From positions 6,729,361-6,793,360 of the forward strand of contig JASSKH010000017.1 of NCBI GenBank assembly GCA_031763025.1: a DNA stretch of 64,000 nucleotides, in the 5' to 3' direction. Shown here in pieces: positions 10,875 through 22,237 of the stretch. The stretch's first letter is position 1; the number at the start of each line of letters is the position of its first letter. The position numbers were made by a program, and so were the translations under genes. The stretch is from Macrocystis pyrifera (lineage: Eukaryota > Sar > Phaeophyceae > Laminariales > Laminariaceae). A model generated the notes under the pieces. It had not been told where the DNA came from, did not search any database, and saw only the letters and a list, made by a program, of their open reading frames with translations.

Positions 10875-11392
10875 TTTACAAAGAGATCAAACGAACAGGT
10901 TGAGCCTTTTAGGACTGCAATCCCGTTCAGGGGACGAGTTACTTAGAATTCGAGTGGTTTGCCCCCAAAACGGGACTGCAGTTCTAAACGGTTCAAGCCA
11001 TACACGGGTATGGGCCCGGGTACCTGCAGAGTATACTACTCTTCACGGGAATACGAGGACCGCTTGGCATCCATGTTGTTCACCCCAACGTTCTCTACTT
11101 TTCCGTCCACGAGCCGTATACAGCAGTGATACCTTTACAAAGAGATCAAACGAACAGGTTGAGCCTTTTAGGACTGCAATCCCGTTCAGGGGACGAGTTA
11201 CTTAGAATTAGAGTGGTTTGCCCCCAAAACGGGACTGCAGTTATAAACGGTTCAAGCCAAACACGGGTATGGGCCCGAGTACCTGCAGAGTATACTACTC
11301 TTCACGGGAATACGAGGACCGCTTGGCATCCATGTTGTTCACCCCAACGTTCTCTACTTTTCCGTCCACGAGCCGTATACAGCAGTGATACC
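10875..11392. repeat. 259-bp direct tandem duplication
   Basis: Unit 1 at 10875-11133 and unit 2 at 11134-11392 differ at only a few positions. Each carries a palindromic GGGACTGCAGT-type segment (CCCGTTCAGGGGACGAG ... CCCCCAAAACGGGACTGCAG) related to those at 9.61-9.97 and 52.83-52.92 kb. Confidence 0.9.
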
Positions 11393-11644
11393 TCCATAGT
11401 GCCGGGTTGAGTTAGTGCCGGCTTCCCGCTATAACTGCCGGTGCAATCGCGTGGCATAGATAGGAAGTAGCGAAGTGTGGCCAACGTGCGGAGTAGTATC
11501 GGGTTGCCGCTATAGTGTTCGTAATTGTGGGTTGGCGCATACCGGCACCATACGAGAGGGACCACTCGTGCTCTACTCTGCTGTACTATACCCACCCTTG
11601 AATTGATGTTTCTCCTAGCCGCCTCAAGACAACTCTTTTCGTAC

Positions 11645-11830
11645 CTCGCCCTCCGAGCTTAACCCCGCGGCCACCATTCCACGGTAAAGTGAGCGCCTGA
11701 CGTCGGACATGCGCATCCTCCCGCGACGCTCGGGGTCGATAGAGTCGCACAGGACGAGAACCTCCGCCTCTCGGAGCGTCGAAACCCCCTGTCGCTCAAG
11801 CGCCTTGCGTAGGTCTCTGCGGCTGATCTC
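11645..11830 (-). CDS. Exon 31: EF-hand exon
   Basis: 62 codons, phase 0 to 0; acceptor CGCTTTCGACACAG/GAG, donor GGCGAG/GTACG. It reads EISRRDLRKALERQGVSTL, then VLVLCDSIDPERRGRMRMS and DVRRSLYRGMVAAGLSS. The loop D-P-E-R-R-G-R-M-R lacks most calcium ligands. The next exon is 5.8 kb away, the longest intron, filled with LINE, RepA and MITE copies. An extra exon could be missing there, since the loop after SSEGE is atypical. Confidence 0.82.
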
Positions 11831-12107
11831 CTGTGTCGAAAGCGGGCGACGGACGGAGCAAAGAGGGTGTCGTTGAGCTCGCCGTCGCATTTAGGCGCAT
11901 GTTTGGAATTGAGGGAGGTTATAGACGTGGCTTTTTCGGACCCATGTTGCGCCCGTTCTTCCGTTCTTCGCAACATATGGCAGGCACATAGAGGTAAAAT
12001 ATAAGGGGGTTGGTTTCATTGAAATATTTCCGCTGTTTTGGGAACACAATAATAAACAGAGCCCTTCACGCGCCAGGCGGGTCGGGTCAGCATTTTTTTT
12101 TCTAGTC

Positions 12108-12262
12108 TCACGGGTCGGGTCGGGTCGGATCGGATCGGATCGGGTCGAATCGGGTCAAGAGGTTTTCAAACTTTCACGGGTCCGGTCGAGTCAGGTCGGG
12201 TCCGACCGGGTCGGGTCACCCTTACCCGACCCGACCCGACCTGACGCGCAAGGGTTGACCCG
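12108..12262. repeat. (GGGTC)n-type pentamer array with inverted right half
   Basis: CACGGGTCGGGTCGGGTC and variants on the left, then CCCGACCCGACCCGACC on the right, so the two halves could pair. Confidence 0.85.
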
Positions 12263-12958
12263 ACCCGGGAACAGTCTTGAATGACAACGGAAAAACACTG
12301 TTTTTTATTTTTCCTCCAGCGGACGGGTAAGGATAGCGCTTACTTGCTTGGGGGTATGCCGCGCATAGAATAGCGACGAGGCGCACAGCGGCTCAATACA
12401 TCGTGAAATCGGAAGATAAAGAGAGAGGGTCGCGCCATGCCAACACGCGGTTCTGGAGCAACGGTGCTGTTGTCGGCGCGGCACACCTCGTATTTGCAAA
12501 GTTTTATAACCCTACACCGTTTGTGCACATGCTTCCGCGCCGCAGTTCTGCAGTAAAAACGGCGAGCTCGAGGTCTCGCTAACCATTTAGGACTGACGAC
12601 TGTTCGCGACTCGAGACTGATTGGCGGTAATACCCCTGCATAAACGGCTGCGAACCCATGGTATCTCGGGCGACACGTCACTCGTGTGGATAAATGTAAA
12701 TAATCGAAAAATAGCCAGTGAAGGGAGCACCAAAGTAGTGAGCCTACGCTAGGTAGAGTGCGATGATCGCAAGGAAGATCAGAATGCAACGCAAGAGAAA
12801 AAGCAGGGAGAACACCCTCCACGGAGCCCCATTCCTCGAAAAAAGAGTTACCAGGTATGCGTAAACCAAGGAACTAAGCTATGATGTTTTAGTAATGACA
12901 GCGATACAGCTATATCCAAGCAAGACGGCAACAGCATCGACGGTACCACCAACAATTA

Positions 12959-12960
12959 CA

Positions 12961-13030
<70 letters not shown>
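12959..13030. repeat. (ACT)n microsatellite
   Basis: About 22 perfect ACT units, degenerate beyond 13030. Confidence 0.95.
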
Positions 13031-13033
<3 letters not shown>

Positions 13034-13338
13034 GCTGCTGCCACTACTACAACTACTAGAACCACTGCTACTATCACCACTACTACTGCTACAACATTCT
13101 GTGTTATGTACTTAGTATATACATACTATATGACACCGACCTAACTATATCCCATTGCGGGGTCGCTCGCTAAGGACAACGCGAAAAAATTACCGAACAA
13201 ACCAACGAGTTGCTTGCGACCCAACAAAAGATATAGCTCTTACAACAAAGACCTAGTATATATCGTCTCCTATTTTTTTAATTATTAAATTAACAGCTCA
13301 AGTAGTTCACTAATTAGTTCAGCCACCCCCCACCCTCT

Positions 13339-13870
13339 TATGTATAGGTTGGGTTGGCGTCGGTTGGCAACGACACTGTAAAACATGCCGCTCACCACTT
13401 AACCAGGGTACCGCTTTTATTTTTTGGCGGTCGGTCACAGCTGGTGGTCGAGTTAGATCATTCGTGCGAGGGGAAGAACCCTTACTCCGCACAAGGGGAA
13501 TGATCGTATCACGTAGTGTTCATGATAAGGCACCCAAAAGGCAGTTACATATTACTCCCGTTGCTGTCTCTGGAAGTGGCTATTTATACACCGGAAAATA
13601 AATTAACTCATTGAAGCTATCATCCATGTGCAAGTCCGCCTTACAAGCGGTTCTTAGTAGGACGCAGCTCACCCTTCATGCAACTCGCCGGACACCTCAC
13701 AGGGCTTCGCGCTTGGTGCAAGCAATGTCTGCCTGGTCGGTAAAAACCCGACATGCTCCGTCCCGGCATTGTAGGGGTGCGAGGGTCTACGGTCATACGA
13801 CTACGGCCATGCATGAGATCGAGTACATCTCTCCTATCGAGTACCCCCCCCCCCCCCCCCCCCCCCCCCC
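13339..13870 (+). mobile_element. RepA, near full length, plus orientation
   Basis: A mirror image of the copy at 7960. It starts GTATAGGTTGGGTTGGCGTC, runs through the TTACTCCGCACAAGGGG block, the GGTGAGGTG-like and hairpin blocks, and ends ATGCATGAGATCGAGTAC plus about 23 C. It keeps an open frame (13611-13907) also found in other copies. Confidence 0.78.
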
Positions 13871-13984
13871 TCTTACGGGTACTTGTGAGGCTAACAGCAG
13901 CGATTGAGCCCGTTGCGGACTACGTACTGTAGCTCGCAAAGCACCGCGCATGAAATGCCGAACAACCAAGCCATTTGTTAGGCT

Positions 13985-14210
13985 GTGAGTTGACTGACTA
14001 TTAGCCGCCGACTAGTTATTAGTTGACTGACTATAAGCCGCCGACCAGGTGTTAGTTGGCTGAATATTGAGCCGCCGACTAGGTGTTCGGCTGCCTATAA
14101 GTCATGGACTAATTATAGGTTGACTAGGTATAGTCGCCGACTAGTTGCTAGTTGGCTGACTATAAGCCGCCGACTAGTTGTTGGTTCGCTAGGTATAACA
14201 GTTAGTTGCG
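13985..14210. repeat. Degenerate ~40-bp tandem repeat
   Basis: About five copies of a unit containing GCCGCCGACTAGTTGTTAGT and GACTGACTATAA. Confidence 0.8.
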
Positions 14211-14343
14211 TGCGGTCGCTTGCGGACTGCTACGCCTTCGTATCTGACTTCCGCGTTTTGTGGGCGTTGGGTTGTGTTTTTTTTGTTAAAAAGTGCTTCC
14301 AAAAAGTCAGTTAGTTTGGCTTACTGTGCCACGAAACTACATA

Positions 14344-14448
14344 TTACGGGGCACCATAGTAAATGGGACCAGATGTTGTGAGTAAAAATAGGTAAATATA
14401 TAGGTTTGTCTCTCTACCGTAGGTCCTAATTATTATGGTCCTCCGTAA
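14344..14448. mobile_element. MITE copy
   Basis: TTACGGGGCACCATAGT at the left, TTATGGTCCTCCGTAA at the right, TA on both sides. Confidence 0.84.
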
Positions 14449-14763
14449 TAGTTCACTTGGTCTTCTTTTTTCAGTGGGAGCGTTTGTGAGCGATCAACGA
14501 TGAAGTCAATCCATGCGGCACATTTGCTTAGGATGGACAAACGCTACAATAACTACCAGGGTAAGAAGAAGAAGAAGAAGTAATGAATGCATTGGTCTTG
14601 ATATATGAACCGAGCGTGAACACGTTTTTTTTTTTGCTTTGGGCATCAGAGACGACTTCCAGCAGCGCTGGGGAATTGCAGCCGAGAGCCACGAATGTAT
14701 GCGCTACGCATAGCACGCACCTCTACGCAGCTCGCAGCCTTGCGATAGTTCTTACAGCCCCAC

Positions 14764-14955
14764 CTGGCGGCCATCGACGAATTGGCTGAGATCAGACATG
14801 AAGGCGCGAACGAGAATGAGCCCGCCTTTGTCGCCGCTCCTTCGGCAATCACGCCCGCTCGACCGGCGAGCGCCCTGCTGCATGTCTGCCACCTCAACCG
14901 ACACTCGCTCCCAGACGTCCGCTTCCACCTCCCCGGCCACGTAGTTGACAAAGCC
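14764..14955 (-). CDS. Exon 30: EF-hand exon
   Basis: 64 codons, phase 0 to 0; acceptor TTGGATCTCCGACAG/GGC, donor CGCCAG/GTGGGG. It starts GFVNYVAGEVEADVWERV, completing the loop D-R-R-G-T-G-D-V-D-V-E from exon 29, then a long helix, a Gly/Arg turn, and LILVRAFMSDLSQFVDGRQ. A MITE (15054) lies about 100 bp upstream. Confidence 0.85.
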
Positions 14956-15053
14956 CTGTCGGAGATCCAACCAAAAAAAAAAGAGGAAAGACAGGACGTT
15001 TGGACAATCGTTCCCGAGTTTAGTTTCAACTGCCTCGGGGCGTTACTCTTCTA

Positions 15054-15157
15054 ATACGGGGGACCATAGTAAACAGGACAAATATTGTTAGTAAAAATAG
15101 GTAAATATATAGGTTTTTGTGTGTACCGTAGGTCCTATTTACTATGGTCCCCCGTAA
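15054..15157. mobile_element. MITE copy
   Basis: AATACGGGGGACCATAGT at the left, CTATGGTCCCCCGTAA at the right; lies about 100 bp upstream of exon 30. Confidence 0.85.
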
Positions 15158-15276
15158 TAATAATCTACTGCTGTGCCAGGTATTGGAGGTTTTCCCCCTC
15201 AAGTGTTTGTTGCAGGATCCTAACCCACCAGCGACGATGGTTGCTCTACAGTAGTAGACCAGCACCAACGCCGTCC

Positions 15277-15311
<35 letters not shown>

Positions 15312-15762
15312 CGCAGCAACAGCGTGAGAAGAAAACGTTCACCTCTTTTTTTCTTCTGGCATGGGCACTTTTTTTTTTTTCTTCTCATATACACCGTCGG
15401 GTAATAAGTCATGTTTTTTTTCATTTTTATTTTTAATCAACGATGATAATCATACTGGTATAAACCGTCCACCGGTTCGCAATATAAAGTGACTAAAAAA
15501 AACCCACTACGCGTATTTATGTTCCAAAACCCCCTCTCAACAGCCGTGCTACTATGGCAGGTACTGAGGTATTGGGGTTTCCATTTGGGGTTTCACGTTT
15601 TTTTAGCCCGGGAACCATGCTGTGGTAGGGATGCACCCGCAATTTTCTGGGGCTCCTTCCTCGCCCGAGGAGCCCTGCACACTCGCCCCGGAACGGAATG
15701 AAGACAAAAATGGACGATTACGTAGCCCGGTGACATATCCCCATGGCCTTATATATACAGGG

Positions 15763-15886
15763 CTAAATCGAAAAAATATTGTCAAACCAGAACGATGTTG
15801 CTTGCGTACGAACAGTAGACATGACTAAATCGAAAAAATATTGTCAAACTAGAACGATGTTGCTTGCTTGCGAACAGTAGTGCTTC
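15763..15886. repeat. 62-bp tandem duplication
   Basis: CTAAATCGAAAAAATATTGT is repeated at 15763 and 15825 with the whole unit between. Confidence 0.88.
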
Positions 15887-16639
15887 TGTATCAGTCTGAT
15901 CGGAAATATAAGATAGGTTTGTGCACGCCGTGGCCATCGAATTGTACTTGATTTTTTCGACCAGACTGTTGTCCGAAGTAGAGAAGGCCCATCAATCCGT
16001 CAGAAATGTTTAGGCCAAAAAGAGCTGCCGCAAACCAATCTCACTGCGTAAACATCAAAGCTTCAAACTACCGGCACCGGGCAGGTGTCAGTTCCTATAC
16101 ATCCTCTTACGAGTTAGCAGAGACCTGTGTTTTTTAATAAACAGCCGCCACCCCCGATTTTGTGACAAAGACAAAAGCTTACGCTGGCAGGGAGAGGGGG
16201 GGATGGGGGGTCGTCAACCATTGCAACATCTATACCCAACCATTGTACCTTTGAATCCGATGTAGTGTTTCTTTCGACAAAAGTAGTATATTCGTTCGAT
16301 GCCCAGCTAGTCCGCGTTTTTTTTGTATCGGGCTTTGGCTTGCATTGTTTACCTGCGGCAGTCGGTTTGCTGGGGGTGGCTTCATTTTCTATTCCATTTT
16401 TTTTCAACCGTTGCCTTTGATTTCCGGCTCTGTGGACAAGCCGGGGTCACAGCAGGTGGCTTCCACCCCCCGCCCCCACCCCCCCGACATACTTGCCTTC
16501 ATTTTGTTTTCGCGCAGAGGGTTTAGCATTCCTGCTGCTCGTCGATGTTCATCGAATTTTGCACACTCACACGCTCTTGCGCTTTCCGCGAAGAGAAAAA
16601 GGCACATAAAGTATACCAGGCATGTATTTTTTTTTTTTG

Positions 16640-16725
16640 GGAACTCGCCGGGATTCGAACCCCGGTCCTCATACGCTACGAGCACGTAGTAGTATTCGAG
16701 GCTAACCACTACACCCGCCGAGCCG
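16640..16725 (-). tRNA. tRNA-like sequence, probably a pseudogene or tRNA-derived element
   Basis: On the minus strand a D-arm/A-box-like stretch GGGTGTAGTGGTTAGCC is followed by a B-box GGGTTCGAATCCCGG, and the ends CGGCTCG and CGAGTTC pair over six of seven positions (two G-U). The middle is abnormal: ATAC-TA-CTACG-TGCT-CGTAG-C-GTAT folds into one extended arm and no normal seven-base anticodon loop with U33 can be drawn, so no amino acid is assigned. A run of A follows in transcript sense and no T-run terminator is seen. Confidence 0.45.
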
Positions 16726-16961
16726 ACCGGACGTAGACACCCTTAAGTGAGGAGCCTCAGGATATACATGTAAGATACCTGGAATATATATACCTGGTAT
16801 TACATATAATAGGCATGTAATATACACCTGGTATATAGTATGAGTAATAAGTAATAGAAATAATAGATATATATATATACTTGGTATATTATATACCTTG
16901 GTAAATCACAATTTATGTGCACCCCTATCGTAGGATGCACGTGTCAAAAACCCCTCCTTAC

Positions 16962-17711
16962 CTCCACATCAACGTCTCCAGTTCCCCGTCGATCAAAGCG
17001 CCTGCCAAGATCGTTCAGCAGCTTGGAAGTCAACGGCGCTCCGCACGCGGTCATAGCTCGTCGGACGGTCTCTAAGTCCACGTGCCGCTGGCCCCTTCTC
17101 GCCCCCCGCGCATCAGCAGCGATCTGCAGAGCGCCGCGCAGTTTGTCGCGAAGCCCGGGACCAACCGAGTTACCCGCTTCTCCTTCTCCTCCTGCTCCTC
17201 CTGTTAAAGCCGCCGCTGTCGGATGATCTGCGGAGTCGGGAGTAGAAGAAACTAGGCGGCGAAGGCTACTGCGCAACGTTTCAGGCGCACGATAAGACCA
17301 CGATTCACCGTCGTCGTCCCCGCTGTTTTCTCCCTCAAGGAAGGTAACCCCTTTCGTTGTGCGGCGGCTGGTGGCGGTGCGGGAAGGGGAAGCTCCTCTC
17401 GTTGTCGTCGTTGGCGTCTCGAGAAGGAGGGAGTTCGAAGAAGATGCTCGTCCTTTTTCCCAGGTGGGGTTGCTGCGTCTGCGTCCCCCCCCTCTTTCAG
17501 GCGAGGAAGTGGCGAGGCGGGGTCGGGAAAGAGAGCCGTTGAGTATGCGCGAGAACTGTCGAAAGTTGAGTCGCCGTGCGCGGGAGGCTGAGCCTCTCGT
17601 GCGCGAACCACCACCACCATCCGCGATGGAATCGGTCAGAAGGCGGCTTTCTCGCCTGGTCAAATTCACGCCGAGAGAGTCAAGGCCTTCGCAAAGGTCC
17701 ACGTCGCTCAC
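16962..17711 (-). CDS. Exon 29: longest exon, three EF-hand-like segments and a Ser/Arg/Thr-rich linker
   Basis: 250 codons, phase 0 to 0; acceptor TTCTAATAAAG/GTG, donor GTGGAG/GTAAGG. It starts VSDVDLCEGLDSLGVNLTRR, then ESRLLTDSIADGGGG and LNFRQFSRILNGSLS. About 130 residues of Ser/Arg/Thr-rich disordered sequence follow, with short phospho-site-like RRTTKG stretches. It ends HVDLETVRRAMTACG and NDLGRRFDRRGTGDVDVE. This exon is open over 750 nt without error, unlike those with frameshifts. Confidence 0.92.
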
Positions 17712-17778
17712 CTTTATTAGAATTTTTGAACGGGGAATCGGATTAGAAGATAAAAGAATGGGGACTGTTGTGTGCGTT

Positions 17779-17984
17779 GGGGGGGGGGAGGTGTACTCAT
17801 ATTCGTGCATGGCCGTTGTAGTCGTATGACAATATACCCTCGTATTCTCACAATCCCTAGACTGGACACGTTGGGTTTTCACCGACCAGTCAGTTGCTTG
17901 CACCAAGCGCGAAGCGAAACATGAGGAGTTGGGCGAGTCGCGTGAAGGGTGAGCTGCATCTTACTACTCGTACGAACCGCTTGT
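17779..17984 (-). mobile_element. RepA fragment
   Basis: The 3' ~200 nt of RepA with a G9 run at its plus-strand start. It diverges in the middle (CAATATACCCTCGTATTCTC). Its tail is about 70 nt upstream of the exon 29 acceptor. Confidence 0.72.
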
Positions 17985-17993
17985 GGCCCTTAC

Positions 17994-18242
17994 CTCGCCA
18001 AGGCCGTCCGGATCAAGGTACTCGAACAGACGTCGAGGTGACATTTCTTTCGCAGTGCCAAGCTTCAGCGCCGAGCGGAGTTTCCAACGCGCATCTCCGA
18101 GGGCATCATTGTCCATGCCGTCATCATCATCATCTGATTCTTGGTCGTCGAAATCCCCTCGTGTGACCCTCCGGGTACCGGCGGCGCGGTCGATACCGCC
18201 AGACACGAATGCCAACACCCTCTCAATGCTCGCGGTACCGTC
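17994..18242 (-). CDS. Exon 28: EF-hand exon with acidic linker
   Basis: 83 codons, phase 0 to 0; acceptor CTCTCGTATGTCAAG/GAC, donor GGCGAG/GTAAGG. It begins DGTASIERVLAFVSGGID, completing the loop opened by L-D-V-H-E in exon 27. A linker with a DDDDDG run follows, then WKLRSALKLGTAKEMSPRR and LFEYLDPDGLGE, half of the next loop. Confidence 0.87.
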
Positions 18243-18864
18243 CTTGACATACGAGAGGGGCATATATGCATGCATGCACGAGCGGAGAGGGGAGACGATA
18301 AAGCTAGCGGCGAGGCGAGTTGGGCCGGGCGGTTCGGCATTCACACCCTTCAATATTGAGTGGAAGCATCCTTCCTTTGTGTGATTTTTTTTTTAGTTTT
18401 TTCATGTTAGGGAAACGTATGGAGTGTCTTCCGTCTGCTGTTCGACGACGGGAATGCATGATGTATAGATGTGTTACTGCTGTTCCTCAGCCTACATCCC
18501 TAAAAAACACACACACTGCTCGAAATTCCAAGTAAGTTTGTCCCCAAACACAAGGGTGCAGTTGTAGAGGGGTCAACGCTATGAGCGAGACGGTCTGCTT
18601 TTTTTGTCCTGTCTGCCGGAAACACAGCCTGGGATTGATCTCCACAAGAAGCTGCTACGTACATAGAGGACAACCTTTTCACACGCAAACCTATCGTACG
18701 AACGCTGGGTGGGACAACTAACTGGACGTGGGGTGATATGGCATGGATTCCCACGCTTTTAAGCAACTATCTACATTAGTAGGTTGCGTGCTTTTGTGAG
18801 TTTTGTTTTTTCCCATTTCAGCGATGTAAACGAAGTGCGCACAATGGTCATTTATTCATCGCCG

Positions 18865-19140
18865 TTCACGTCTGACGGGCGGCCGCCGGCGGTTTCATCA
18901 ACAGCCACACATATGTCACCATCTGCTGTGTAGACAGATCACTGGTCCCCACCTCACGATCTAGATCTTCCAGAGGGCAGATAGACACATTCCTGATCTG
19001 TACCTGGCAGGAAGGATCTAGCTCATGTTGCCAGGTGGAAGTCGTATAGTCTGCGTGATCTACAGGTAGCATCTGTCTCTTAGATTTGGATCTGTGCTAA
19101 ACTGATCCCGCACTGCATCTCGTGACGGCATGTTAGGAAC
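18865..19140. repeat. Dispersed repeat RepC, representative copy
   Basis: Contains AGCTCATGTTGCCAGGTGG and CTAGATCTTCCAGAGGGC blocks. Related, more diverged copies: about 31055-31195, 48485-48660, 57490-57710 and 59740-59960. No ends or coding function could be defined. Confidence 0.6.
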
Positions 19141-19162
19141 CGCAGATGATGTGTGCACTATT

Positions 19163-19195
<33 letters not shown>

Positions 19196-19199
19196 TTCC

Positions 19200-19302
19200 T
19201 GGTGGGTGAAAACCCGACGTGCTCCGTCCCGGCATTGTAGGGGCGCGAGGGTCCATGGTCATACGACTACGACCACGCACGATAATGATAGTGAGTACAC
19301 CC
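19200..19302 (+). mobile_element. RepA fragment next to a long poly-C run
   Basis: A plus-oriented terminal fragment GAAAACCCGACGTGCTCCG to GATAGTGAGTACACCC with almost no tail left. A run of about 32 C immediately precedes it (19163-19195). Confidence 0.68.
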
Positions 19303-19363
19303 TTCTGGTCGCGCTCTGTGCGCACTATTTGTCTCTCTTATCAGTCAAGCCATTGCTGATCAC

Positions 19364-19532
19364 CTCGTGAACGTCTAAGCGATGCATCAGACGACCCAAG
19401 TCTGCGCCAGCGAAGTCCGCGCCGAATTTGGTCAAGACTTTCGCGAGCGCCTGTTGGGATATCATCCCTGAAGCGGACGGATCCTTACGCTCCAGGTCTT
19501 CTTGGAGGTGCGATAGAGTTGCCCTGTCCATC
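19364..19532 (-). CDS. Exon 27: EF-hand exon
   Basis: 169 nt, phase 2 to 0; acceptor CCTCCCCGTACAG/G, donor CACGAG/GTGATC. It reads QMDRATLSHLQEDLERKD, then PSASGMISQQALAKVLTKFG and GADLGRLMHRLDVHE. The polypyrimidine tract of the acceptor is the C-rich tail of a RepA insertion: the element's conserved GAGTAC end sits 17-22 nt upstream of the exon. Confidence 0.88.
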
Positions 19533-19537
19533 CTGTA

Positions 19538-19822
19538 CGGGGAGGGGAGTACTCGTTGTCATGCATGGCCGTAGTCGTTTTACCATAGACCCTCCCTCGC
19601 ATCCCTACATTTGCCGGGACGGAGCACGTCGGGTTTTCACCGACCAAGACAGACGTTGCTTGCTGCGCCAAGCGCCGAGCGCCATGGGGTGCTCGGCGAG
19701 TCACATGAAGACGGGCTGCTCCTACTAAGAACCGCTCGTGAGGCGGACTTTCTTCCATATGGATGAAAGCGTCGAAAACCAAAGTCGAAAATGCATGTTT
19801 TTATTCCGGTGTGGCCACCTCC
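19538..19822 (-). mobile_element. RepA fragment whose tail forms the exon 27 acceptor tract
   Basis: The 3' ~280 nt of RepA, minus-oriented. In gene sense the order is ...GACAACGAGTAC, TCCCCTCCCCGTACAG, exon 27. The tail is C-rich and interrupted by T and G. Confidence 0.75.
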
Positions 19823-20500
19823 CACGGGGGCGGGGATAATTGGAAGAAGGTTATTGAGCAATGGGCTTTGGAGGAGAGAGGGTCAGAGTGCGGATGGAAA
19901 AAAAAAATGTTGCAAAACAAACAGATTTTGCCGCGTAAGAAGGGGAGAACACGAAGAAAGTTATGTACTCATTATTTCACAAAATAATTATCAAGTATTA
20001 AACAAATTCGAGACACCAGATGATGTCGACTTCCGGGAAAGGCGGTATGTAAAAAGGAGGCGAAGAAGAATACGCTGCATGTCCGATGGGGGGGGGGGGG
20101 GGGGGGCAGCGGGAATGGTTGGAAACATTCGCGCATCACTTCCGACGTACTTCCCCCACAACCTCCACCTCCCTTGCCCGACCTTCTCGTCTGAGAAGGT
20201 CCGCGCCAAGAACACAAGAACAGAATCCAGCAGCAGCAGGCAGCAAATATCAAGCCAGGTGAGCACCCCAGCACTTTTAGCAATCACTACGGAGCAAGCG
20301 TAAGTAAGAATAACGTTGTCAAAGGTATATGGTACAACGCGGGGACACTAGGTTGGCCCTGGATGGAGCCCGGTGATTTTCATTCAACCTAGAAGACCCC
20401 TGCGCTTGTTTTCGAAGGCATTCTTCGAGGGAGGGGGGAGCGAGGGGGGGGGGGGGTGGTCGTGCGCAAGAGTGTACACTTTAATCGACGTTTAGCTCAC

Positions 20501-20594
20501 TGTCGAAGAATCTTGTCCCGTACATCGCCATGGTTTGGGTCTCTGGCGAACACAACAAGATCGGGATATACCAAGAATCCCGCGCCGTCCAGAT
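20501..20594 (-). CDS. Exon 26: second half of an EF loop plus helix
   Basis: 94 nt, phase 1 to 2; acceptor TTTTTTTGTTCGCAG/AT, donor CGACA/GTGAGC. The codon split with exon 25 gives Asp, so the loop reads D-L-D-G-A-G-F-L-V-Y-P-D, nearly canonical, followed by LVVFARDPNHGDVRDKILR. The exact fit of a loop residue across a 1.6-kb intron is strong support for both exons. Confidence 0.88.
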
Positions 20595-21381
20595 CTGCGA
20601 ACAAAAAAATACGAGGTGCGGGACGAGAGGAAATCGGGACCTCGGTAACTTACTTGACTATCCAGCAATCATGTTTTTTTCCGAGGTCAGTCAAGCAAGG
20701 GATCCATAAAGTGCACAGCATGGAAATACAGGGCACGCCTTACTCTCACTAGGAACTAACGTCTGGTGGGTATTTTGTAAGTACCGACATGGTGTAACTG
20801 CCGTCTACCGTGTGCGCTGGTGGTGAACACTAAAATAAATAAAAATAGGAGATACCGGGTATATCGTTCGTTCGGGAAGATTTTTGGTCGCTCGGAGATT
20901 TTCGGGGGTTTTCGGATGGCTGCACGTTAGCAGTCCGCATACATGCAATAATAACCCCTGTGGAACTCTTGACCGAGCAAAAATATGTCCCGGGGGGGCG
21001 TTTTCAGCAGCCCATTTGTTCTGTCCCCGACGCTATGTTCCAGGCACGACACCCGAAGGTTTCCAGGAACCACCCGCGGCATCACGCAGTGTTTTTTAGG
21101 TTTGCCAGTTTTTTCTTTGCCGATTGCGGCACCCTTTTGCGAGAGAGGGACCCCTCTCTCTCTCTTCTGTCACGACTGCTTGCTGTGCCGGAAAGCTTGT
21201 CGGGACCAGTACCCGAAATAGCGCAGAATGGAATTGAGGTGAGGGGAGCGCATAGTTGCCTTGACGGCAAACTTGAAGTACTCGCTTGCACTCTCCGCTC
21301 CCTGTGCTGCCCGTGCGACAATGCCATGCTCGATTCGTAAGGTTCCATTGGCACACCCCATCCCCCCCCCCCCCCTCGTAT

Positions 21382-21502
21382 AGCAAGCAATGTCTGCCCG
21401 TTCGGTGAAAACTCGATGTGCTCCGTCCCGGTATTGTAGGGATGCGAGGGTCTATGGTCATACGACTACGGCCATGCATGATAATGAGTACACCCCCCCC
21501 CC
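21382..21502 (+). mobile_element. RepA fragment
   Basis: The plus-oriented terminal 110 nt from AGCAAGCAATGTCTGCCC to ATAATGAGTACAC followed by ten C. A C13 run lies about 10 bp before it. Confidence 0.74.
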
Positions 21503-21509
21503 GTATTGA

Positions 21510-22237
21510 AGATGAATCGTCACCTATGGCCTTCAACAAAGTGATATTTCAAATTATTCGCCGGCGATGGCCTTCGACATCGTTATAGCATATGAATCGT
21601 AATCTTGGTCATAAACAATGATGTTGAATATGAGCTGTCATCCGTGATCTTCAAAAACGTTGTTGATTGTGAATCTCCACCTATGGCCTTACACAGCGTT
21701 AGTAAAGACGAATTCGTCACCTATGACCTTAAGCAGCGATAGTGAATGTGAATCGTCACCTATGGCCTAAAAAACAGCAATAGTGGAGATTGATCGTCAC
21801 CAGTGACCCTCAATATCGTTATTGAATATGGATGGTAACCTGCGTCCTTTCACAACGTTATTGACTACCAGGTACCGGGTATGAATCGTCACATATGGCC
21901 TTAAACAGCGATATTGAAGATTGATCTTCACCTATGACTCTAAACATCGTTCTTGCAGATTATTCTTCGCCTATGCATATGTCCTTATACGGCGTTAGTG
22001 AGGATGAATCTTCACTTATGACCTTAAACAGCGTTATTCAAAATGACTGCTTACCTATGGCATTTTTAAACAGCATTATTAGGTACAATATGAACGTATC
22101 GTCACCTATGCATATACCCTTATACAGCGTTAGTGAGTAGGAATCGACACTTGTTACCTTAAACAGCGCCATTCAGAATGACTCGTGACCTATGACTTTT
22201 TTAAACAGCATTATTAAGGACCGGTATCAATCGTCAC
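21510..22237. repeat. Degenerate ~48-bp minisatellite derived from the exon 25 splice donor
   Basis: Roughly fifteen diverged units with core TCGTCACCTATGGCCTTAAA and CAGCGTTATTGAA. The last unit merges into exon 25: its TCGTCACCTATCGCCTTAAA is the reverse complement of the exon end and donor. Each unit therefore carries a diverged donor copy in gene sense. Confidence 0.82.
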
